64,000 bases of DNA from contig JAYKKM010000147.1 in the NCBI GenBank assembly GCA_035772405.1, forward strand, positions 1,123,501 through 1,187,500. Direction: 5' to 3'. Below are positions 34,947 to 44,204 of this stretch, in pieces. The DNA comes from Chrysogorgia sp. JL179-B06. Lineage: Eukaryota; Cnidaria; Anthozoa; Scleralcyonacea; Chrysogorgiidae. Numbering within the stretch: position 1 is the stretch's first letter; the number at the start of each line of letters is the position of its first letter. The notes under the pieces are model-generated. The model worked only from the letters and a program-made list of their open reading frames with translations. It ran no database searches and was not told where the DNA came from. A program made the position numbers and the translations under genes.

Positions 34947-35228
34947 TCACGAGTTCACTGCTTTATTTTTAATGCAAATGAGACGTCGCTTTTTTGTCGT
35001 ACTTGAGGATGCATTTGGAATTTCATTTTTTACAGCCCTTATAAATCCCGATACGCCGCATATAGGAGTATATGCTTCGTCTTTTGTCGTTTGAGGTGTT
35101 GCAAGTGAGAAAATTGCACAGCAGCCACTGTACATTGAACACATGCACTGATACTTTGTGCTCCTTCCACACAGAGAGCACGGCTTTTCCATCTTGAGAT
35201 GATTCGGAATGCCAAGCTTCGCTTGCAC
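34947..35228 (-). CDS. Unknown small Cys-rich ORF, 93 codons
   Basis: An open frame from ATG 35228 with PCSLCGRSTKYQCMCSMYSG (CxxC..CxC) near its start and a basic tail KKRRLICIKNK. The cysteine pattern suggests a zinc-binding finger like those at the end of some transposase-associated proteins. It lies between the pogo relic and the TIR element, same strand as both. It may be a piece of either; function not recognised. Confidence 0.35.
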   Translation of the reverse strand: MQAKLGIPNHLKMEKPCSLCGRSTKYQCMCSMYSGCCAIFSLATPQTTKDEAYTPICGVSGFIRAVKNEIPNASSSTTKKRRLICIKNKAVNS

Positions 35229-35364
35229 GTGTTAGGTCATCTCGAACTCATAAAGATTTAAGGTTACCCTTGCTTGACAACAGTGCGGAGACAACTGTGG
35301 ACTATAATTTCGCTGAAATATTTCTTCTTATAAAGATGTCATTTCGACTCTCTTAGAAAGTCAC

Positions 35365-37335
35365 CCTGTTTCATACGTCGATTAAGTCGACGTAAACTCC
35401 AATCCGTTTCATACAACGAATTTAATTCAGACGAATTTAATGCTTTGTGAATCGTCATTTAGTCCGGTCAGCGGCTAACATTTTGAAAATTGTCAAAATG
35501 GCGCGGTTTTAAAGAGTCGAGGGAAGAATGTATTCAATAAAATGTTATTCAATAAAATAAGAAGAGAAAGGCAGAAAAGAAAGAAAATTCGTCGGCTAAT
35601 GATTACTTTCGTGGTTCTGAGGAAACATTTCCTTTTACGGATTTGCCCTGTCATATGTTTCTGATTTTATGGTTATGTCTCATAATTAATATTAGTGTTT
35701 GATGTCAAGTATTATTATACTTCAAACCCAATTAATTAAACCCAAGTCTTTGTTATTTAAAAGCCTGAATATCAATTTGTTTATACAATAACATTTATAT
35801 GTATTATAATAATGGGTGTCCCAGAAAATATCCACACTTCTCTATGGATAAAAATTGTACCATCTGAAATAGGGAGGGGTAAAATTACCTCCAGATTTAC
35901 TGAGGTAAGTTGCTCTTGGATGTTTTAAATGTGGGGATCCCTTTATCATTTCCATTGTGGGGATATTTTCTGGAATGAACTGGCCAAAGTAAATGATAAA
36001 AGATATTGTTGTTGTTGTTGTTGTTGTTGTGAATTACTTTGGTTATGCAGGTTAGCATTCTGCGTTGAAAACTGGAACATTTGGTCATGTTGCTGAGATG
36101 TTACATGCAAGCCTTGGTTGGATCTTATCAAATCATAAAACAAATTGAAATGCCTCATTTCCTCTTCTCTGGAATGTTTCATGTCTTTAATCTGCAATAG
36201 TTCTTTAGTTGGGTCATTCTCAATTGTGGTTTGTACTAATTCAAGAGATTTGGCAACTACATCAATTTTTTGCCTTTTTGTAGCACTTTTTGGCTTCACA
36301 GACACAAACATACTCTTAATATCTGGAAGTTTCCTTTTTTCCAGAGGATCAGCAGAACCACTTGCTTGGTCATTATCAGATCCAATATTACCATGAGTAG
36401 AGGGTTCACATGCTTTTGCAGGTTGACACAAATCTCGTGTCTTAACCAAGGGATAGAGTACATTAAACCAATTTCCATATCCTTTTTCATCAACAAAGTT
36501 TTTTACCCCTGAAGCAGTTTTGATGGTCATACAAACTTTTTTACATACACTAATACACCAATTAAATTTGGTTCTCATCTGTTCTACATTAAAAGGGAAG
36601 TCTTTCCCAAATGTCTCATCGTTCACAATGCTATGCACCATGTCGGTGACGTGGCTATCTTGCCACATCGATTTCCTGCCAGTTTTGCTTTTACCTTTCC
36701 CGACGACACGATTATCACTCTCGCTTGTTTCAGTAAATTCTATGTCAGAGTCATTTTCGCTTTCATCTAAACTGAACGGACTTTCTGAACGAGGGGATTT
36801 TCGCGTAGAATTAGAACAAGAACTTGAAGAACCAAATTCAGGAGAGCATCACGACGGTCAGCTCCATCAACAGCTTTGCATGCAATACAGTATGCGACTC
36901 GTTTGAACTCCTCCCAACCTGGAATTGCTTCGTTCATTTCTGGAACAGAGCAGTCTGGACGTACACAAACGTTCTGACCACACAAAATGCATAGATACTT
37001 TGTAGTGTTATCACAATTTTTGCAGACATACTAAATTGCGACATACTAAATGTCGAGAGAACATACTAAATTGCGAGAGAACTAAAATACTGAAAAATCC
37101 CGCGTAATCCCGCTAAAAAAACACCTAATGCGCATGAAACTAATGTGTTATCATAATTTATGCATTTAATTCGATGCGACGGTACGGCGTCGCCTGAAAC
37201 CACCATGACGGATACAACGTCTCACACGAATTTAACTCCCCAGACGAATTTAATTCGTTTCAGACCGTCGCATTACCGTCGCATTTAATTGATTGATTTA
37301 AATTCGTCTGAATTAAATGCGACGTATGAAACAGG
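35365..37335. mobile_element. 2-kb TIR element carrying a zinc-finger/Myb-SANT gene
   Basis: The ends CCTGTTTCATACGTCG (35365-35380) and CGACGTATGAAACAGG (37320-37335) are perfect inverted repeats. Subterminal TTAATTCAGACGAATTTAA and TTAAATTCGTCTGAATTAA pair as well, and variants of GACGAATTTAA recur at 37215-37300. Inside is one minus-strand gene. No transposase found. A clear target duplication is not visible. It looks like a non-autonomous DNA transposon that keeps a DNA-binding protein gene. Confidence 0.7.
35946..37030 (-). pseudogene. Zinc-finger + Myb/SANT-like protein of the TIR element
   Basis: From about 37030: VCKNCDNTTKYLCILCGQNV, VRPDCSVPEMNEAIPGWEEF and VAYCIACK form a Cys cluster. 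A Ser/Glu-rich linker follows (ESPFSLDESENDSDIEFTET). The ORF 36668-35946 then gives MWQDSHVTDMVHSIVNDE, FPFNVEQMRTKFNWCISVCK, GYGNWFNVLYPLVKTRD and a Gln run coded by CAA repeats near 36003-36030. The W...VTDMV..IV..E...F.V.QMRTKF layout is that of Myb/SANT-like proteins seen with DNA transposons. About 30 residues usual between IVNDE and the FPF segment appear missing, and a frame change lies near 36845. Likely a DNA-binding accessory protein, now decayed. Confidence 0.6.
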
Positions 37336-37637
37336 CCTTTAAGCTGAGCTAAATTCCAAGCGATCGCATCGCAACATACTACGGTTCTCACTGGCACTGT
37401 TCAGACTATTGTTTATATTTTTGCAGTAAGATTTATTTTGGCACAAGCTGCATAAACGGAAACGACAGGAAACAAGGTGGTCTACGTAGAATAAAAAGAC
37501 GAAATAAAGGCATATTTTAAAGAAAAGTTTACTTATACAAATTATTGGTATATATATACATAGATTCTAGTATTAGAAGAACTTGATAACGAGGCTACTA
37601 GTCATTGTTTTCTTTTCTGTGAAGCTTTCATTGCGTC

Positions 37638-37877
37638 ATGGCACCAGCATTCAGCAAGTTTCGCACTATTTTGTCGCGTGTTAAACCAGTTAAAGCAGAC
37701 CATGTTTACCAAGCCAGACCAAAAATCAACTCGAAATGTTCGCCGGTTTTGCGGAACCAGAAAATAGTAATTCCAGACATGCCGTCATTGTCCGCAAGAC
37801 AAAGGAAAGATGCTGCGCATCAACTTCGAATCGACCAAATGACGAGGAAACAGTTGGACACGTTCCTGATTCTCTAG
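37638..37877 (+). CDS. Small ORF, 79 codons, unknown
   Basis: ATG 37638 lies in a good start context (GCGTCATGG). The product is basic (MAPAFSKFRTILSRVKPVKA at the start, later ARQRKDAAHQLRIDQ) and stops at TAG 37875. I recognise no domain. It could be the first exon of a gene running right or a chance frame. Confidence 0.25.
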   Translation: MAPAFSKFRTILSRVKPVKADHVYQARPKINSKCSPVLRNQKIVIPDMPSLSARQRKDAAHQLRIDQMTRKQLDTFLIL

Positions 37878-38076
37878 CAAATGTATTATATGAAGCATTA
37901 GAACTTGGTAACATCAGATGATAACGTGCACGATTACTGGTCAGTCAAGAGATGCTCCAGAAGGTGTGTGGGTGCAAAGTTCAACCCGCCCGCAATTCGT
38001 TTCGCCCGCATGAGAGAGAGGCTAGGTGCAACTATAGAAATTCTGTGTATTCATGTAATATCATGTCGATAAATTT

Positions 38077-38316
38077 TCAACGCAACTTGAACTCTTGAAC
38101 AAAATACAGATTCTCGTCCGGCAGTCCAAGCCATTCACACTGCTTCTTGGTGGCTTCCAAATATTGAAGAGTATTTATGTATTTCATAACACTTCGTACT
38201 TCTACAACGTCGTATAACTGCGTTTCGTGAGCATTTTGAACGGATTTGTTCCGGTGCTCAAGAAACCTTTTGAATACTGAGACTCGCGGCACACCCCAAC
38301 TTTTACAAAATTGCAA
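38077..38316 (-). CDS. Small ORF, 79 codons, unknown
   Basis: Open from ATG 38316 with protein-like composition (VSVFKRFLEHRNKSVQNAHE, QCEWLGLPDENLYFVQEF). No family recognised; may be an exon piece of the gene whose exon lies at 39505-40126, or chance. Confidence 0.25.
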   Translation of the reverse strand: MQFCKSWGVPRVSVFKRFLEHRNKSVQNAHETQLYDVVEVRSVMKYINTLQYLEATKKQCEWLGLPDENLYFVQEFKLR

Positions 38317-39200
38317 TATTCGGAAAATTGGGATCTGTTTTCTCAGACTATTTTAAGAGATTATGCCAATGTACATAAAATGTACTGGTAATAAAAAACG
38401 TGTCAGTTGAGTTTAATACTTGGAGTCTTGGACATTAATAACGTGTCTAAATTCGCCATTCTCGTTCCCAGTACCCGCCACACAAACGTGGGCTCTGAGA
38501 ATGTGGATATTGTGAGGTTCCCACGGGTCTCAAATGCTTATTTTGTCATTTCCGTCGTTTCTTTCACGTAAACAACTAATACATCTATACATCTATACAC
38601 GTTAGTTTGATTTACAACTAAAAACTAAAATATTTCATTCGGAAATTTTGGGTTGGAACATCCCCCCCCCCCCGTCAATTATGACATGTAGCCCTGAGAG
38701 CCTGTTCTTACTTCCGTTTCAAGTCAACTATCGTGAATTGTTTTGAGTTCAAGTTGTGCCAGTTATTTCAATTGAATTCAGTAATTTTTTTAGCGCGAGA
38801 ACATACAACATGCAAAATGCAGTTTACGACGCTTATATAGGTCCGCGTGAAGACTGGATCGAAGATTAGTCAACGAGATTGTTGTCATTACAGAAATAAC
38901 ATTCTGACGATAATGGAACGGAATGTCTTATATAGAAGAGGGTATTAATATCACCAGAAACTTATTAAAACTCTCGTAATGGCAATGCACTACATCTGAG
39001 AACCAAGTTGCGTGCTTTTTGTCAGAAGGGTTTTGGACAATGGTTTTGGATAGAATATTACAAGAAAATATTACACTCATAAAATATTGTTCTTGCCATT
39101 GACTAGGTTTGCTGATTACTTGCTCCGCAGCAATACTATAATAAAAGTTTTGCATTTACTACAAGGATCATGGCAAAGTTTCGCAATCATAATTCCAATT
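38317..39200. other. No gene recognised
   Basis: AT-rich sequence with a short C run at 38662-38674. No supported coding content. Confidence 0.4.
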
Positions 39201-39376
39201 AGCCTCCTCCGCAGGCAACTCTGTGGCTTCCCGAGTCAAATAGCTTCCAACGCATCCTTTCACAATCCCTATACTTCCGTAACTTCCCTGCAATCCCAGC
39301 GAAAACATTGCTCGCACAGCCTTGAAAGAGATTTGACTAGGAAAAAGAAGCCACAGAGTTGCCTGCGGAGGAGGCT
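39201..39376. mobile_element. MITE with 30-bp perfect terminal inverted repeats
   Basis: AGCCTCCTCCGCAGGCAACT (start of a 30-bp arm, 39201-39230) is repeated inverted at 39347-39376. The 176-bp element has no conserved ORF. ATTCCAAT lies just outside both ends but not in the exact position of a target duplication. Confidence 0.85.
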
Positions 39377-39504
39377 ATATTCCAATGTTGTTTAAAGCGA
39401 GGTTTAAAGTTAATCAATATTGCAATGTTGCATGGGAATAATACAGCATACAAGATATCTAATTTTAATTTGACCGTGAAGCAAAAAATAAATTGCGCAC
39501 TTAC

Positions 39505-40126
39505 GTATCTCCATCCTCATCTTCGTGAAACAATTTCTGAAACTTTAACAACAACTCCACGAGCTGTTCCAGCGGTCTTGGTGATGTTGGCGATGTTGAT
39601 GATTCAGATGTTGAGGGCGGAGACTGATGCGTTTCAGCTGACTCGGACACAACGTCGGGAGTCTTTAAATCTTTATACGCAAACGCAGCACTACTTGTTT
39701 GATAAAGACAAGACTCCTCTTCTACCAAAACTAGTTTCTTTTCCGCAACTGATTTCGTCTCCTTTGAGTATAAAATATTAAATGGTTCATGATAGCTAGG
39801 TGCATGGATGTGTGTCTCAGCAGACTCAGCTTCAGTGTCTGATTTTGGTTTCTTATTACGTTTCTGTTTAGCTTGGTTTCTGTTTGACTGTTTTTCAGTT
39901 GGCAATGTTCTTTTAGTTACGTTTGGTCCTCTGTGTATCCGCTCACTGGTGGTTTCTTGGCTTGCAGAAATAGCGAGCCGCGATCCGGCCAGTGACAGTG
40001 TTTCGATAGTGCTGGTTCCTCCTCTGCTAGGCAGGCTACTGCTAGTGTGACGACGTATATTTCTTGGTTTGTTTGATTCATCGACTGCTAATTCATTCAC
40101 ATCATGGCCCACTCTAGGACGTTTAT
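39505..40126 (-). CDS. Probable internal exon of an unknown basic, Ser-rich protein
   Basis: The minus strand is open for 622 nt between acceptor CACTTTCTTTAG and donor GATAC|GTAAGT. The product starts KRPRVGHDVNELAVDESNK. It contains a basic run KQSNRNQAKQKRNKKPKS that could be a nuclear localisation signal, and a Ser/Pro/Thr-rich stretch (HQSPPSTSESSTSPTSPRP). It ends LEQLVELLLKFQKLFHEDED, a possible amphipathic helix. The consensus splice sites at both ends and the length support a real exon entered in phase 1 and left in phase 2. Family not recognised; partner exons not identified. Confidence 0.5.
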
Positions 40127-40686
40127 CTAAAGAAAGTGATAGTTTGCGATGGGCTGAGAATATTTAGTTTAATACTCATAGTTAATACAATGTATGCCTT
40201 GTATCAGGCAACGTGTCGATGGCCATGTTTGAAGCACGGGCTGAAGCGAAGTAAAAGATTATATTAAAGTAATGTTGATAAGATGTCATCCTACGTGTCT
40301 CTGTTACATTACAATCCATAACAATATAATATTTTAAAAACCTAAAATTCAAGGTTTTTTAGGACAAATCATAAGTAACGCTCCACCATTGCCGCCATTA
40401 TTAAAATATCTTCGAACTATAATAAATAGACGTATAGAGGAGCTATTTGGAATAATGTTGATGCGTGAGCTAATATGATTCTAGTATTTTTCATTCACAG
40501 ATCGTTACTAAGAAAGTAAAGATACTGAAGAGGACTGTCCAATAGATATTTTGATCTTGCATGGGCCGCATGATTGACAAAATGTTGTCAGCACTGCAAG
40601 TCAGTGTAAATGGCAAAATATATAATTTACATATTTCATCTCAATTGTTTGCACTCCATACCTGACATTGTTCAGCCATTTGGACT

Positions 40687-40935
40687 TCATGTTTCTGACA
40701 CAGACGTCCAACAGTTAGATGAAAAGCATCGATTTGGGTTTCTGTGGATACGTATACCGTTCCAAACTAGAAACATCTTTGACTTTGAGGTAGGTTCTTC
40801 GACGATCATTCGATATTCATGAGGTTTTGGGGATTTCCCCGCAACTGGACACGCATTATTAGGCTCAGCTGTTTCCGACAGTGCGCAATAGATTAAACAA
40901 AACGTTGAGGACTTTAAAAGTGTTTTAAGGAACAC
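40687..40935 (-). CDS. Small ORF with signal-like N-terminus, unknown
   Basis: From ATG 40935 the product begins MFLKTLLKSSTFCLIYCALS, which looks like a secretion signal. A short mature part follows with four Cys and the words MIVEEPTSKSKMFLVWNGIR. It could be a small secreted peptide or an exon by chance. Low confidence. Confidence 0.3.
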   Translation of the reverse strand: MFLKTLLKSSTFCLIYCALSETAEPNNACPVAGKSPKPHEYRMIVEEPTSKSKMFLVWNGIRIHRNPNRCFSSNCWTSVSET

Positions 40936-41187
40936 AAATTATATATTAGAGTCAAAATTATATTAACTTTCCCAATTTGTGAACGATATTTACTGGGTTT
41001 TAGTCTTTGTAGCCACCAGTTAGTTCTAGACGCTAAGACAGGTCGACTACGTACACAGCCAATGCGATGACATATTTAACAATCAACAGATTCTTCATTA
41101 ATCAAGTATTACGTTTTAACTATAATACGCTCAGATCATCTTCGAATACTAAAAATCGATGAAAATACATCCAACGTAAAGCCCGGA

Positions 41188-41335
41188 GCACACTAGGCGA
41201 TTTTTATCGCAATAACCTGCAATTTTTGTCGCTTGCGACAATATATGGCAACGTTGCCTAGTTTTGATATTTGTACGACAAAAATCGCAGTTTCTTGCGA
41301 CAAATATCGCCTGCGACAAAAATCGCCTAGTGTGC
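41188..41335. mobile_element. Palindromic MITE
   Basis: GCACACTAGGCGATTTTTAT and its near-exact reverse complement ending CGCCTAGTGTGC bound a 148-bp element rich in TTGCGACAA/TTGTCGC words. Confidence 0.8.
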
Positions 41336-41929
41336 GAAATACGTTAATAATGCAACAACTAGAAATGAAATTAAATGTTAAATACATTTAAAAATTTACT
41401 TTTCTCTGGAACTAATAAACAAATATTATTTCAAATATCAAAGAAAGTCTTTGTTCGGATTATACTGTACATGCGAGTTGATGGAAGATCGACGAGCTAA
41501 AATCAGTGTAGTTATTCTGGGAGCCCCAGATGCAGGGCATACAACCTTATGATCGCGGGAGAGCGAGTTAGGTTTCGGCAAGAGGTTTCGGCTACGTTTC
41601 TGTGTTATTTTCCGAGGGACGTCACAAACTGCAAATTGCGCAATATTACCATAAGGCTTTGCGAAACATGTATGCTCGATTTTTGATAATACTAACCCGA
41701 GGCTTTTGAAACAAAGGAAAACAAAGCCTCTTAATACTCTCTATATAGTGCATACTAATGAGGATATGAGCACACGAACAAAATAAATTATTCGTTTACA
41801 ACTTCGTACCCAGGGTCTTATCTCCGCCCGCCCCTCACTCGTGCCCTATGGGATATAGAGTCCCTCGAATTAGATCCGAAGGGCACACGTGATTATTGTG
41901 TAACCTATAGGTCTAGTCTAAAATACACA
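41336..41929. other. No gene recognised
   Basis: Mixed sequence with a short TTTCGGC repeat near 41573-41595. No coding evidence. Confidence 0.4.
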
Positions 41930-43410
41930 ATAACGGTAACTCCGAATAACGTAAACATATTTTTTGAGAATTCAATACTAGCTTGAAGTCATCATCAGCA
42001 ATGCTAACGAATTGACTTTACAGCAGTATATATAAGTAGAAAGAAAATAGTTAGATAATAACTATTAATAGAAAATAATTAATTCTCTCGAGGCTTTAGT
42101 TCCGTGGTTCAAGTCTGGATTTTGTCGGCGAATTGTGAGGGATTCTTTAAAGAGTAACAACGACCAGTGTTCAGCTTTGTCAATAATCTTACAGTTATTA
42201 AAAATTAGTTGGGTTAGGTTACAAGATATGGTATCGTTTGTGTCTGGAGAAAATTCTAGTAGAGTTTTGTTGTATTGAAAGTGTTCGCAGGATGAGTGGC
42301 GAGAAATTTATTTCTGCTGTTTTCCAGTTTATAATGAATCTGCATGGGTGTTTTAGGAGGCGGTTGACTTTGCGGGTGAATTTATGCAGGGTTATTTTAA
42401 CGTGCAGTGATAACCAATTTGTGCAGTGATAAATGAGATTTGTGCAGTGATAAACGCAATTTTGTGCAGTGATAAATTTTTCTTTGTGAAAGGTTGCATT
42501 AGAAATTACGTTCAAAGGCACAGTTCATACTACATTCCAACATTTACTATTTAATATCAAAATTTAAATTAGCAAATAAACAAATAAGACGATGGTAACG
42601 TTAAGCGTACCGTAAACTAACAGCCTTATGCCCTTACAGACCAGAAGCTAACTAAAACTAGTTTCTACCATTTCTGGCATTTCAACTTTCAAGATACATA
42701 TAGCAGCCCTACCGCCCAAATATACAAAATGCTAGTGTTCTTACTATTTAGCCAGACTACCTAACATGCTTGAGGCTTCTCTCAAGTCGATGCGTCGGTC
42801 TGTGGCTCTGTGCCCGTGTGCTACTGTTTGACCATTGTTATTTTGAAAATGCGAATGTATGCTGTACAGTAGGGCCGCTTATGTATACTATGACAGTATG
42901 ACTACGAACCACCGAGCTTCTCAGTGCTCCATCGCTGCTTAACCTGCTACTGAAGTTAGATTTTATGCCCTTTTCAGCTCTTTGTGCAGTGATAAAAATT
43001 CCTTAACATAATCCCTGAATTTATGGATTAGTTTCGTTCCATGTTGGCCAAGGAAGGGGAGTTGAATCCAGAGTCCAGACATTTTTGATGTCAGGTGGAT
43101 GAGGAAGGTTTGAAGGTATTCATTAGCTTTTGTGAGAGTCGTCGGGAAAAAAACCATTCCAAGACATGAACTTAGATATTTGATCAAGTTCCGCTTTGAG
43201 AAAAGAGTCAGGCTACATATTTTAATATGTGTACGAGATATGAGCGCTAGCTCTTATCCATGCCGTCTTTCGTGACCAGGGACTGAAACTGGAGATGTGA
43301 GAATATTGACTGGTATGTGTTGGTTTGCGGAAAATAGTTGTGCCGCACGAATTAATTTTAATATCAAGAAAATGAACATCGTTATCGGAGATAGGAATTA
43401 AATTTCGCTA
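41930..43410 (-). pseudogene. Penelope-like retroelement, C-terminal half and 3' end
   Basis: The minus strand reads, from about 43380: FLDIKINSCGTTIFRKPTHT, SQYSHISSFSPWSRKTAWIR, then LDQISKFMSWNGFFPTTLTK, then IQLPFLGQHGTKLIHKFRDY, and near 42185-42080 DKAEHWSLLLFKESLTIRRQ then NPDLNHGTKASRELI-stop. FLD(L/I)KI...YRKPT.., ..SWNGFP.., LPFLG.H...L and the ..ESL.I....P.LN end are the layout of Penelope-like RTs. Stops and the repeat cluster at 42402-42475 break it. The 3' region ends in CTGATGATGACT, a motif of the same type as those at 16.4 and 28.6 kb. Confidence 0.7.
42402..42475. repeat. Short tandem repeat GTGCAGTGATAA
   Basis: The 12-mer GTGCAGTGATAA starts at 42402, 42421, 42442 and 42464, with a fifth copy 520 bp away at 42984, all inside the Penelope-like relic. 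Confidence 0.85.
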
Positions 43411-43457
43411 AAATATTTGGGATATCAGAAGGTTTGGCGAGGATTAGCGTGTCTAAA

Positions 43458-43637
43458 TTATACGGTCTAAATATTCTTTTAAATGCCATGCAACTGATTA
43501 GCCTTTCTGGCCTCGTTACAAAGAAAGATTCTTTGGAATTTCGTGGAATTACAGACACACGAACGAGGTCAGAAAGACTAATTTAAATGAATAAAAAAGA
43601 ATATTTAATTTGCGTGTCATTATGAAAGAGGTCTATC
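43458..43637. mobile_element. Mariner-type MITE, copy 3 of 3
   Basis: Shares with 21851-22033 the inner arms (ATTAGCCTTTCTGGCCTCGT against ACGAGGTCAGAAAGACTAAT) and the right end CATTATGAAAGAGGTCTA. The left terminal repeat is lost. Confidence 0.7.
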
Positions 43638-44204
43638 CTTAGAGGTCTACGCCACAAACTTGAACCCGCCATAGCTTTTAATGTTTAGTCTGACGATCGC
43701 TTCGAGCGTGAAACTCGAGTAACTGTAATGTTTTTAATTTAGAAATCTTATTATACAATTGATTTATTGCTCTGTATCCGCATTGAGCACTCTTTATATC
43801 ATCAGTGTCGACAAACTACATTAGATATAAATATATATTATATGATCTATGAGAATGGTCTTAAAGATCATATTGTCAGTTTTTCCGTTGCCTGATATAG
43901 AGCTTTTCTTTTATGTGTGAAGTGGCACATGCAAGGAGCGTGACAAACTAGGGGGAAATAACGTAAGCATGGTTACGGAAAAACAAAGGGAAAAATTGCG
44001 GTGCCCCCTGCCAAGTTGGCAACGCTAATTATATTCCGTGTGAGTTCGTTCGTTCGTTCGTTCGTTCGGAATTAAAAGCAAGCATCTACTTCATGTATGC
44101 CTATTATTCTGTGTGTGATTTCGTTCGTTCGTAAGCCTAAATCGATATTAAGCGACATTTTTGACGCGACATTTTTAACGAATGCCACAGGGCACCGCGG
44201 TGGT
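43638..44204. other. No gene recognised; GTTC microsatellite
   Basis: Contains TTCG/GTTC units at 44045-44069 and a shorter run near 44123. Leads directly into the 10-bp satellite. Confidence 0.5.
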
